A DNA stretch of 36,253 nt. Origin: an uncultured Clostridia bacterium. Its GTDB lineage: Bacteria; Bacillota; Clostridia; TANB77; CAG-508. The stretch is from NCBI GenBank assembly GCA_944386775.1, contig CALXCJ010000011.1, positions 1 through 36,253 on the forward strand, written 5' to 3'. Below the pieces are notes generated by a model, which saw only the letters and a program-made list of their open reading frames with translations, made no database searches and was not told the origin of the DNA. The translations under genes and the position numbers were made by a program. Every line of letters begins with the position of its first letter. The first letter of the stretch is position 1. Positions 1 to 7,900 of the stretch are shown here, piece by piece.

Positions 1-1004
1 ACGTAGAATATGAAACAGATAAAAGACACTATGCACACGTTGACTGCCCAGGACACGCAGACTACGTAAAGAACATGATCACAGGTGCTGCACAAATGGA
101 TGGAGCAATCCTAGTTGTATCTGCAGCAGATGGACCAATGCCACAAACAAGAGAACACATACTATTAGCAAGACAAGTTGGTGTTAAATACATCGTAGTA
201 TACCTAAACAAATGTGATATGGTAGACGATCCAGAACTATTAGAACTAGTTGAAATGGAAGTAAGAGACCTATTAACAGAATATGGTTTCCCAGGAGATG
301 AAGTTCCAATCATAAAAGGATCATCATTAAAAGTACTAGAAAGCACATCAACAGATCCTAATGATCCAGTATATGCTCCAATGAAAGAATTATTAGATGC
401 AGTAGATAACTATATCCCAACACCAGAAAGACCAGTAGATCAACCATTCCTAATGCCAGTTGAAGACGTATTCACAATAACAGGACGTGGAACAGTTGCA
501 ACAGGTAGAGTAGAAAGAGGAACAGTTAAACTACAAGACGAAGTTGAAATAATCGGTCTTACAACAGAAAGAAGAAAATCTGTAGTAACAGGTGTAGAAA
601 TGTTCAGAAAATTACTAGACCAAGCAGAAGCTGGAGACAACATAGGAGTTCTATTAAGAGGAATAGACAGAAAAGACATCGAAAGAGGTCAAGTTCTATG
701 TAAACCAGGAACAATTCATCCACATACAAAATTCACTTCAGAAGTTTATGTATTAACAAAGGATGAAGGTGGAAGACATACACCATTCTTTAATGGATAC
801 AGACCACAATTCTACTTCAGAACAACAGACGTTACAGGTGTTATTGAATTACCTGCTGGAACAGAAATGGTTATGCCAGGAGATAATGTATCAATGACAA
901 TCGAACTAATCACACCAATAGCAATCGAAAAAGGATTAAGATTCGCTATCCGTGAAGGTGGAAGAACAGTTGGATCAGGAGTAGTTGCTGATATAATCGA
1001 ATAA
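1..1004 (+). CDS. tuf: Elongation factor Tu, 5'-truncated by the window edge
   Basis: GTPase that delivers aminoacyl-tRNA to the ribosomal A site. The reading frame is already open at base 3, so the N-terminal ~65 residues, including the P-loop, lie outside the window. Visible here are the G3 motif DCPGH, the G4 motif NKCD, a G5 region reading GSSLK, and domains 2 and 3 with [14 protein letters not shown] and the C-terminal [10 protein letters not shown]. The 333 visible codons fit a ~400-residue EF-Tu. The gene ends in two consecutive TAA stops and is followed 10 bases later by a strong hairpin terminator. It uses CGT for arginine (GRG, about 485) and contains no CGG codon. The identification is secure; only the start is missing. 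Confidence 0.98.
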   Translation, partial: VEYETDKRHYAHVDCPGHADYVKNMITGAAQMDGAILVVSAADGPMPQTREHILLARQVGVKYIVVYLNKCDMVDDPELLELVEMEVRDLLTEYGFPGDEVPIIKGSSLKVLESTSTDPNDPVYAPMKELLDAVDNYIPTPERPVDQPFLMPVEDVFTITGRGTVATGRVERGTVKLQDEVEIIGLTTERRKSVVTGVEMFRKLLDQAEAGDNIGVLLRGIDRKDIERGQVLCKPGTIHPHTKFTSEVYVLTKDEGGRHTPFFNGYRPQFYFRTTDVTGVIELPAGTEMVMPGDNVSMTIELITPIAIEKGLRFAIREGGRTVGSGVVADIIE

Positions 1005-1014
1005 TAAAAATTAT

Positions 1015-1053
1015 AAAAATGAACTTTAAGGGCGTTCCTTAAAGTTCATTTTT
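1015..1053 (+). terminator. Intrinsic terminator of tuf
   Basis: A perfect 17-bp inverted repeat (1015-1031 with 1037-1053) with a 5-base loop. The 3' arm ends in five T. The same arm sequence recurs behind the first giant surface protein (9830-9870), and a relative lies behind the SSB-like gene. Confidence 0.93.
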
Positions 1054-1075
1054 GACAATAAAAATCTAATTCCAA

Positions 1076-1148
1076 CCCAGTTGTATAAATATGCAACTGG
1101 GAATTTATATAAATATCATTTGGAGAAGTTCTCTACAATTTTTATAAT
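1076..1148 (+). promoter_or_regulatory. Hairpin and probable promoter upstream of plsX
   Basis: The tuf-plsX spacer (1054-1277) holds an 8-bp inverted repeat (CCCAGTTG at 1076-1083, CAACTGGG at 1094-1101). It is followed by a plausible sigma-A promoter: TTGGAG at 1120-1125, a 17-base spacer and TATAAT at 1143-1148. The promoter overlaps a motif (TTCTCTACAATTTT) that is repeated before the S1-domain gene near 34840. Confidence 0.5.
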
Positions 1149-1277
1149 GATAATAGTAAAATAAGACAAAAAAATAGAAAAAATTTTTTATAAAAATTAC
1201 TTGTAATTTTCCAAAAAGAATAATAAAATATATATACTCACAATAAAATATAAAAATACAGTTTGGAGGAAAAAACA

Positions 1278-2319
1278 ATGAAAATAGTACTAGATGCAAT
1301 GGGTGGAGATAATGCACCAGATGCCAATATAAAAGGAGCAGTAAATGCCATAAATAAAGTAAAAGCAGAAGTAATACTTGTAGGAAAAGAAGAAGTAATA
1401 AGAGCAAAAATAAAAGAATTTTACGGAAAAGAATTAGAAGAAATCTCAGATAGATTAAAAATAAAAAATGCAACAGAAACAATAGAAATGTGTGACACAC
1501 CAACAATCGCAATAAAACATAAAAAAGACTCATCCATGGTAGTAGGATTTAAAATGCTAAAAGAAGATGAAGGAGATGTATTTATATCTGCCGGAAATTC
1601 AGGAGCGTTATTAACCCGGAGCAACACTAATAGTAGGAAGAATAAAAGGAATAGATAGACCAGCCTTAGCCGGAATCTTGCCAGCATATCACGGCAAGCT
1701 AGTTTTAATAGATGCAGGATCAAATACCAATTGTAAGCCTATAAATCTATTACAATTTGCTCAAATGTCAAGTATATATATAAGAAATACCTTTGGAATA
1801 GAAAACCCAAAAATCGGGCTATTAAACATAGGAACAGAAGAAACAAAAGGAAATGACTTAGTAAAAGAAAGCTATATGCTATTAAAAGAAAAATCAAAAG
1901 AATTAAACATAAACTTTGTTGGAAATGTAGAAGGAAGAGACGCATTTTCAGGAGAAATAGATGCAATAGTAACAGACGGATTTACAGGAAATGTATTCTT
2001 AAAAACAACAGAAGGACTAGGAAAATTCGTTAAAAAATCACTAATGGAAAGCCTAATGAAAAACACACTTGCGAAAATACTTGCCATACCATCAATTCCA
2101 GCACTAAAAAGATTTAATAAAGTAATGGACTACAAATCATATGGAGGAGCACTATTTTTAGGAGTAAAAAAACCAGTAGTAAAAGCACACGGAAGCAGTG
2201 ATGAACTACTATTTGAATACACAATAATTCAAGCAGAAAAATTTGTTGAAAACAAAGCAGTAGACAAAATGATAGAAGAATTCGAAAAAAATAGAATAAA
2301 AGAAAAAGAAGAAGCATAA
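1278..2319 (+). CDS. plsX: Phosphate acyltransferase PlsX, read through a +1 shift at CGG
   Basis: PlsX converts acyl-ACP and phosphate to acyl-phosphate, the first committed step of phospholipid synthesis in Gram-positive bacteria; it is a peripheral membrane enzyme. The start at 1278 is set by GGAGG at 1265-1269 and by the conserved N-terminus MKIVLDAMGGDNAP. Also visible are the family motif SAGNSGALL and, downstream, GIDRPALAG, LIDAGSN, NVEGRD, VTDGFTGNV and a C-terminal SSDELL. The frame breaks once: after Thr113 the zero-frame codon is CGG at 1617-1619, followed by a premature stop. Skipping C1617 reads GGA as Gly114 and gives a full-length product of 346 aa, normal for the family (~330-345). 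No other lesion is present. acpP lies 310 bases downstream, the usual neighbour in Firmicutes. An alternative reading is a pseudogene or a one-base sequencing error. Confidence 0.93.
1617..1620 (+). other. CGG +1 recoding site in plsX
   Basis: The zero-frame triplets read ACC CGG AGC. The protein-restoring reading is ACC (C) GGA GCA, giving Thr-Gly-Ala. One of six identical events in this window. Confidence 0.75.
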
Positions 2320-2525
2320 CCATATAAAAAACATACAACTAAAAAATAAAACCAGAATAAAAAAGCATACAACTAAAAAATAAAAAATACATACAAATAA
2401 AATATAAAAAACCAAACAACAATAGACATGTAAATAAATAAAAAACCGCCCAAAACCATATAAATAGCAAATATTTAAATACCATACTGACTTATGAGTA
2501 TAAAAACAAAAATTATTTTAATAAA
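2320..2525 (+). repeat. Degenerate A-rich repeats between plsX and acpP
   Basis: This non-coding stretch contains imperfect copies of a CATACAACTAAAAAATAAAA-like unit (2330-2400). I see no gene and no clear terminator after plsX, so readthrough toward acpP is possible. Confidence 0.5.
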
Positions 2526-2529
2526 TTAC

Positions 2530-2558
2530 TTGACAAAAATATAAACATATATTATAAA
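2530..2558 (+). promoter_or_regulatory. Promoter of acpP
   Basis: A consensus TTGACA at 2530-2535, a 17-base spacer and TATAAA at 2553-2558 lie about 70 bases before the acpP start. Confidence 0.75.
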
Positions 2559-2628
2559 GATACTATGGAAAAGAAATAAACAAATGAATAAATCATTTGA
2601 AACTTGAGAGGAGGTGAACTCGGAAATT

Positions 2629-2871
2629 ATGAGTTCAGAAGAAATTTTAGAAAAAGTAAAAGGAATAATTGTTGAACAATTAGGAGTAGCAGACACTGCA
2701 GTTACTATGGAAGCATCATTTATAGATGATTTAGGAGCTGATTCACTAGACATAGTTGAATTAGTAATGGCTATAGAAGAAGAATTTGATATAGAAATAC
2801 CAGACAGCGATGCAGAAAAAGTTGTAACAGTAGGAGATGTAGTAGACTACATAAAAGAAAACGTTCAATAA
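2629..2871 (+). CDS. acpP: Acyl carrier protein
   Basis: Small acidic carrier that holds growing fatty acyl chains on a 4'-phosphopantetheine arm and supplies the acyl-ACP used by PlsX. The attachment motif [14 protein letters not shown] is intact and its serine carries the prosthetic group. From ATG 2629 the protein is 80 aa, typical for the family. An upstream in-frame GTG (2614) lies inside the ribosome binding site GAGAGGAGGTGA (2606-2617), so ATG 2629 is preferred. The gene has its own promoter and is followed by a terminator, so it appears to be expressed alone at a high level as well as after plsX. Confidence 0.97.
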   Translation: MSSEEILEKVKGIIVEQLGVADTAVTMEASFIDDLGADSLDIVELVMAIEEEFDIEIPDSDAEKVVTVGDVVDYIKENVQ

Positions 2872-2884
2872 AAAAGCGTTAAGT

Positions 2885-2912
2885 AAAAAAATCCAGGAAA
2901 CTGGATTTTTTT
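2885..2912 (+). terminator. Intrinsic terminator of acpP
   Basis: A 12-bp stem (AAAAAAATCCAG with CTGGATTTTTTT) closed by a GAAA tetraloop, starting 13 bases after the stop codon and ending in a long T tract. Confidence 0.93.
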
Positions 2913-2933
2913 TAACTATTAATTTACTAAAAT

Positions 2934-2962
2934 TTGACATTATCTAAAAATTAATATATACT
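2934..2962 (+). promoter_or_regulatory. Strong promoter of the 67-aa gene
   Basis: TTGACA at 2934-2939, a 17-base spacer and TATACT at 2957-2962, near-perfect sigma-A consensus about 70 bases before ATG 3036. Confidence 0.8.
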
Positions 2963-3035
2963 TAAAATGTAAACATAATACAAGCAATGTAAAACAAAAT
3001 ATTAGTTTTACAACCAAGAAAGGAGCAGGTATAAT

Positions 3036-3239
3036 ATGCTACGGGAAGCAATAAAAAATTTAAAAAACGAAGCTAAAAAGAACACTCAAGCACAGATGGC
3101 ACTTGAAAAAATAAACTCACAAATGCCATACATAACACTATATCCTGAGGCAGCAAGTATTGACGAAGTTTGTCAATACAATAGAATAATCTATAACGAA
3201 ATACAAGATGCAAAGCTTCGTGAAAAAATTATGGCGTAG
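3036..3239 (+). CDS. Small hypothetical protein, 67 aa, with an in-frame CGG at codon 3
   Basis: I do not recognise this family. The protein is charged and probably helical at both ends, with NSQMPYITLYPEAASIDEV in the middle. Support for a real gene is good: a near-consensus promoter, an AGGAG ribosome binding site at 3021-3025 ten bases before ATG, and a hairpin just after the stop. Its third codon (3042-3044) is the only CGG I found in the translated frame of an unbroken gene in the window. If the +1 rule inferred for the six interrupted genes applied here, the frame would end at TAA 3052 after five residues. Either CGG can be read as arginine here, or the product starts further in (next ATG is codon 21), or this is a control point. 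Confidence 0.7.
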   Translation: MLREAIKNLKNEAKKNTQAQMALEKINSQMPYITLYPEAASIDEVCQYNRIIYNEIQDAKLREKIMA

Positions 3240-3246
3240 CTCCTAA

Positions 3247-3278
3247 AGAGCCTAACTTTTATACAAAGGTTAGGCTCT
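3247..3278 (+). terminator. Hairpin after the 67-aa gene
   Basis: AGAGCCTAAC (3247-3256) pairs with GTTAGGCTCT (3269-3278), and further pairing closes the loop to ATAC. It lies between convergent genes. No T run follows on the + strand, so termination efficiency is uncertain. Confidence 0.6.
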
Positions 3279-3379
3279 AAAAAACCAAATAAACAATATA
3301 ATTAAATTTCTAAAAAACCAAATAAACAATATAATTAAAATTTCTAAAAGACCAAAGAAATAGTATCATTAAAATCTTT
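3279..3379. repeat. Tandem repeat of ~34 bp spanning the dacF stop codon
   Basis: Two nearly identical units (3279-3311 and 3312-3345, core CCAAATAAACAATATAATTA) are followed by a diverged third unit (3346-3379) that encodes the last residues of the carboxypeptidase on the other strand. The copies look like duplications of the gene's 3' end. Confidence 0.7.
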
Positions 3380-4582
3380 AAAAAACTGAAACAAATAATC
3401 AAAAACATCCTTTTTCAAAACAGTATTACCCAAAACAATATCACAATCAGCAACAACATTATCATCTTGCAATAAACAAACCCTACCAATCACATCATTT
3501 TCATCCAAAGGAGCCTCCAAAAACATATTACAATCAATAACCACTTGCAAAGAATCAATACTACCATTTTCCAAAGGAATACTATCATACTCCAAATCAG
3601 TCAAATTCAAAGAAAAAGAAGAATCAATAGATTTACTAATACTAATATAATTCAAATTCTCTTTTTTCCAATCCTCAAATTTCTCATCAATAATATCTTT
3701 AATATTAACAACACTAAAATTCGAAAAAGCATAATTTATAAGTTTAATACTATCAGTAGTTCGAAATTTTTTAGTATCAGCCCCTAAAACCACACAAATA
3801 ACATCTAAATCCCCACGTTTGCAACTAGTAACCAAACACCTATTAGCACCATTAGTAAAACCAGTTTTAACCCCATAAACCCCATCTAATGCGCCAAGAA
3901 GCTCATTTGTATTATGAATATTTTTAGGATAACCATTAATAGTAACAGTATAATTAGATGTTCCAACAATCTTAGAAAAAACATCATTATCAAGGACAAA
4001 CCTAGTAAGTAGTGCAAGTTCATAAGCAGTAGTATAATGTCCATCAGAATCAAGGCCATGAGGAGTTTCAAAATGGGTATTAGTAAGACCAAAATCTTTA
4101 GCCTTTTCATTCATCAAAAAGCTAAATCCTGCAATATCTCCACCAACAAATTCAGCAAGAGCACAAGCTGCATCATTTCCAGAACAAAGAAGAAGCCCAT
4201 ATAATAAGTCATTAACCGTTAATTTATCACCAGTCTTAAGACCTAATCTAGAGCCACCAGTTGAAGCAGCTTTTTTAGAAACAGTAACGACATCACTTAA
4301 ATTAGCATTTTCTAAAACAACAGTTGCAGTCATAATTTTTGTCGTAGAAGCCATTTTTCTTTTCTGGTTTTCATTCTTACCACATAAAACAACCCCTGAA
4401 TTCCTATCAATAACAACATATGCTCTTGAATTTATAGATGATAAAGAATCAGCACTAGAGGAAGTTTCAATACTTACTATATCTTCTTCTACTGGTTCAA
4501 TATCATCTGCAAAACAGCAAATATTAAAACAAAAAATAAAAATAAAAGATAAACAAAAAGACCTTAGAAAAAACTTAAACAT
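3344..4582 (-). CDS. dacF: D-alanyl-D-alanine carboxypeptidase (PBP5/DacF family)
   Basis: Removes the terminal D-alanine from peptidoglycan stem pentapeptides outside the membrane, which limits crosslinking. All three serine-peptidase motifs are visible: STTK (active-site Ser and Lys, about residue 80), SGN in LLLCSGNDAA, and KTG in GVKTGFTNGA. The N-terminus is a signal peptide (hydrophobic run ending near CFADD). A C-terminal ~120-residue region corresponds to the PBP5-associated beta domain. Total length is 412 aa, normal for the family. The start is supported by AGGAG before ATG on the minus strand. It is the only minus-strand gene, converging on the 67-aa gene and diverging from the surface-protein cluster. 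No CGG codons. DacF is used as a family label; DacA or DacB cannot be excluded. Confidence 0.93.
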   Translation of the reverse strand: MFKFFLRSFCLSFIFIFCFNICCFADDIEPVEEDIVSIETSSSADSLSSINSRAYVVIDRNSGVVLCGKNENQKRKMASTTKIMTATVVLENANLSDVVTVSKKAASTGGSRLGLKTGDKLTVNDLLYGLLLCSGNDAACALAEFVGGDIAGFSFLMNEKAKDFGLTNTHFETPHGLDSDGHYTTAYELALLTRFVLDNDVFSKIVGTSNYTVTINGYPKNIHNTNELLGALDGVYGVKTGFTNGANRCLVTSCKRGDLDVICVVLGADTKKFRTTDSIKLINYAFSNFSVVNIKDIIDEKFEDWKKENLNYISISKSIDSSFSLNLTDLEYDSIPLENGSIDSLQVVIDCNMFLEAPLDENDVIGRVCLLQDDNVVADCDIVLGNTVLKKDVFDYLFQFFKDFNDTISLVF

Positions 4583-4908
4583 AACCTACTCCTATAAATA
4601 TAAACTATTAATATATTATGAAAGAAAAATAAAACTATGAAAAAAATTAAACTATATCTATAGAATATAACAAAAAATGCTTAGCCCCTAAGAAAAAAAG
4701 CCTCAAGCTATTGATTTTGTAACAAAAATGTAATATAATTGTAATGTGAGTAAAAAAAAGACTAAAAATTAAAAAAAACCATTTCCGTAAAGGGAAAATA
4801 CATAAAAAAAATAACACAAAAAAACTGGAAAAAATAGCTATTGACTAAAATAAAAAAAGATGTAAAATAATAAATACAGTATGTATTTATAAAAAAGGAG
4901 AGAAAAAT
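4583..4908 (+). promoter_or_regulatory. Divergent intergenic region with the promoter of surface protein 1
   Basis: No gene is seen. The promoter of the giant gene is TTGACT at 4841-4846, a 16-base spacer and TAAAAT at 4863-4868. Directly after it lies a dyad AAATACA-GTA-TGTATTT (4872-4888), positioned around the expected transcription start. The ribosome binding site AAGGAG is at 4895-4900. Upstream, AACAAAAATGTAAT and the -35 region resemble the region before the second giant gene (10030-10170), including the same 16-base spacer, so the two genes are probably controlled alike. Confidence 0.65.
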
Positions 4909-7900
4909 ATGAAACTAAAAAAAGCAAGTATATTACTTATAAGCACACTATTTACACTACTACTAATGATAATACCAAACATAAGTAAAGCATCAACTCA
5001 AGTTATTCCACCACTATATCTAGGAGTTCAAGAATACAGAACAAACACAGACCCAGAAAATATGGCATATGCAATAGGAAACCCAGATAGAAATGGAGAA
5101 ACTCAAGAGACAATGGTAGGAGCAAAAATATGGGATATAGTAGAATACAAAAGTAATGACGAACAAGACAAAAACTATGATAATACCAAAAACTACTTTT
5201 GTGTAAAAGCAGGTGTAGGTTTCAGAAACCCAGGAGAAAGAGCAATCTACAACATATCATATGATTTCAAAACAGAAAGAGAGCAGATACTTGCAAGCAA
5301 TAACGATACATTAAAAAGCATTGTAAACATAGAAAATGACACATATTATAACATAATGGCACTAGCAGATTTGATGTACCTACCAGGAGTATCAACACAA
5401 GAAGATAAGCAAGAATTATTAAAAGCTGCCAAAATTTACCTACCAGAAGACTTCACCATAGAATTAACAGATACAGACATAGAAGCAGTAGAACAAGCAG
5501 CACTATGGTATTTCACAAACTATGATGATCCAATATATGAAACAGTATATAACCAATATGGAAAAGAAGACGAAGAAAACGGATGGTTTACATACAAAAT
5601 TCAAGGAATGGACCAATACTATAGTTTTAGTGATTATGGAAAAGAAACACAAGAAAAAGAAGGAGAACAAAGACAAAAACAAGCAGTAAAAATATATAAT
5701 TATTTAATAGATGCAGCAAAAGAAAAAGCAAAGCAATATAAAAGTGGTACAGCAGAATCAAACACAAAAATAACACTATATGCAAACTCATCAGTTGCAA
5801 CAAATCAACCAATAATAGTAATCGAAAGATTACCAGAAGAAGAAAAAGAATTTGATATGGCACTTAGAAAATACATAACAAAAATAAATGGAGTAGCACT
5901 ATCACAAGAAAACACAAGAATACCTCAAATAGATGAAGGAACCTTACAAACAAGCACAACAGCAACATACAAACACAGAAAAGACCCAATAGCAGTAAAA
6001 ACAGGAGACACTGTAACATACAATATCACAGTATACAATGAAGGAGAAAAAGAAGGAAGAGTAACAAAAATAATAGACCAATTACCAACAGGTCTAGAAT
6101 TTGTAAAAATAAACACTCAAGGGTTCACAGCAACATATAACCAAGATACAAACCAAGTAACAATACAAAGAGAAGAAGAAAACCAAACAAACCTAGCACC
6201 ATATGAAGAAGGAAACTTACAAAGTGAAACAATAGAAATAGAATGTAAAGTAACAGAAAAGCCAGACACAACAAATAGTAAAATACTAACAAACGTAGCA
6301 TATATAGCAGAAGAAATAGATACAGAGGACAATGTTACAATAACAAACCAAGAAGGGCTAGACAGAGACTCTACCCCAGGAATAACACCACAAGTAAACA
6401 AAGACAACATGGAAGACTATAAAGGAACAACTACAGAAGAAGACTTAAGCCAAAACATCTACTACCCAGGTCAAGAAGATGATGATGACTTCGAAAAACT
6501 AGTATTAGAACCACAAAGCTTTGACTTAAAACTAATAAAAAGAATAGTTGAAGTAAATGGAACAAAAGTACCAGAAAGAATAGAAAATGTAGATGTAAGC
6601 AAACTAAACACACAAGATTCAGAAGGAAATAAAATAACAACAGCAGAATATACTCTAAACAAAAACCCAGTATCAGTAAAAAAAGGAGACATAGTAAAAT
6701 ACACAATAAGAGTATATAACGAAGGAGACATAGCAGGATATGCTCAAGAAATATCAGAAGACATACCAGAAGGGTTAGAATTTTTATGGTCAGAAAAAAC
6801 AGAAACAGAACTAGAAGAAGATGAAACTCTAACAGATGCAGAAAAAGAAGCAATAAAATACAACCAAGGAATCTGGGACATAAAAGAAATAAATGCCGAA
6901 ACAAACAGAATAGAAATGATAAAAACAGACTACTTAGCAAAAGGAAAAGGAGAAGAATTATTAACAGATGGAGCAAACCTAATAAAAGCATTTGATGAGT
7001 CAAAAGGATATATAAACACAATAAACGAAAAAAATCCAGACTACAAAGAAGTATCAGTATATATGAAAGTAGTATCAGAAAACCAAACAGGAACAATAAT
7101 AAGAAATGAAGCAGCAATAACAGAAGATGCAGACGAAGATGGAAACGAAGTAAGTGACAGAGACTCAAAACCAGAAGAATGGGTAAAATATGAAGATGAT
7201 GAAGACTATGACAATGTAAAACTACAAGTATTTGATTTAGCATTAAGAAAATTCATAATAGCAGTAAGCCCAGATGAAGAAATAGATGAAGAAGACTACC
7301 TAAGAAACGAAGACGGAACATACCAAAGAGCACCACAAGTAGACACAAGCCATTTGAACACAACAGATTCAGAAGGAAATATGGTAACAACAGCAATATA
7401 TAACCATCCAAAAACTCCAGTAGAAGTAAACCAAAATGACTATGTAATATATAACTTAAGAGTTTACAACGAAGGAGAAATCGCAGGATATGCAGAAAAA
7501 ATAACAGACTACTTACCAGAAGAACTAGAATTTGTAGAAGGAGAATTTAACCAAGAATATGGTTGGACAGTCTCAGAAGACGGAAGAACAGTAGAAACAA
7601 ACTACTTACAAAACAGCAAAATAGAAGGAATAACAGAGGATGAAGACGGAAATATAATCCTTTCATACAAAGAAGTACCAATAATGTGCAAAGTAAAAGA
7701 AAATGCAGAAGCAAACAAAAACTTCACAAACATAGCAGAAATAACAGAATACAAAGACGAAAACAAAGAAGATATAATAGACAGAGATTCAAGTAAAGAC
7801 AATGTAACATTGCCAGAAGATGAAAACCTACCTACATATAAAGATGAAGAAACAGGTGATTATATACCAGGTCAAGAAGATGATGACGACTTTGAAAAAG

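Noticed and set aside
2614..2628. GTG start for acpP at 2614
   Set aside because: It lies within the ribosome binding site; ATG 2629 gives the normal acyl carrier protein N-terminus.
4677..4800. Cyclic di-GMP riboswitch before surface protein 1
   Set aside because: The stretch has scattered short stems, but I could not place the GEMM consensus, and the promoter lies downstream of it.
6431..7243. Long open frames antisense to the giant adhesin genes (up to ~280 codons)
   Set aside because: They are Leu/Ser/Phe-rich mirror images of an A-rich, repeat-encoding strand, without ribosome binding sites or recognisable domains.
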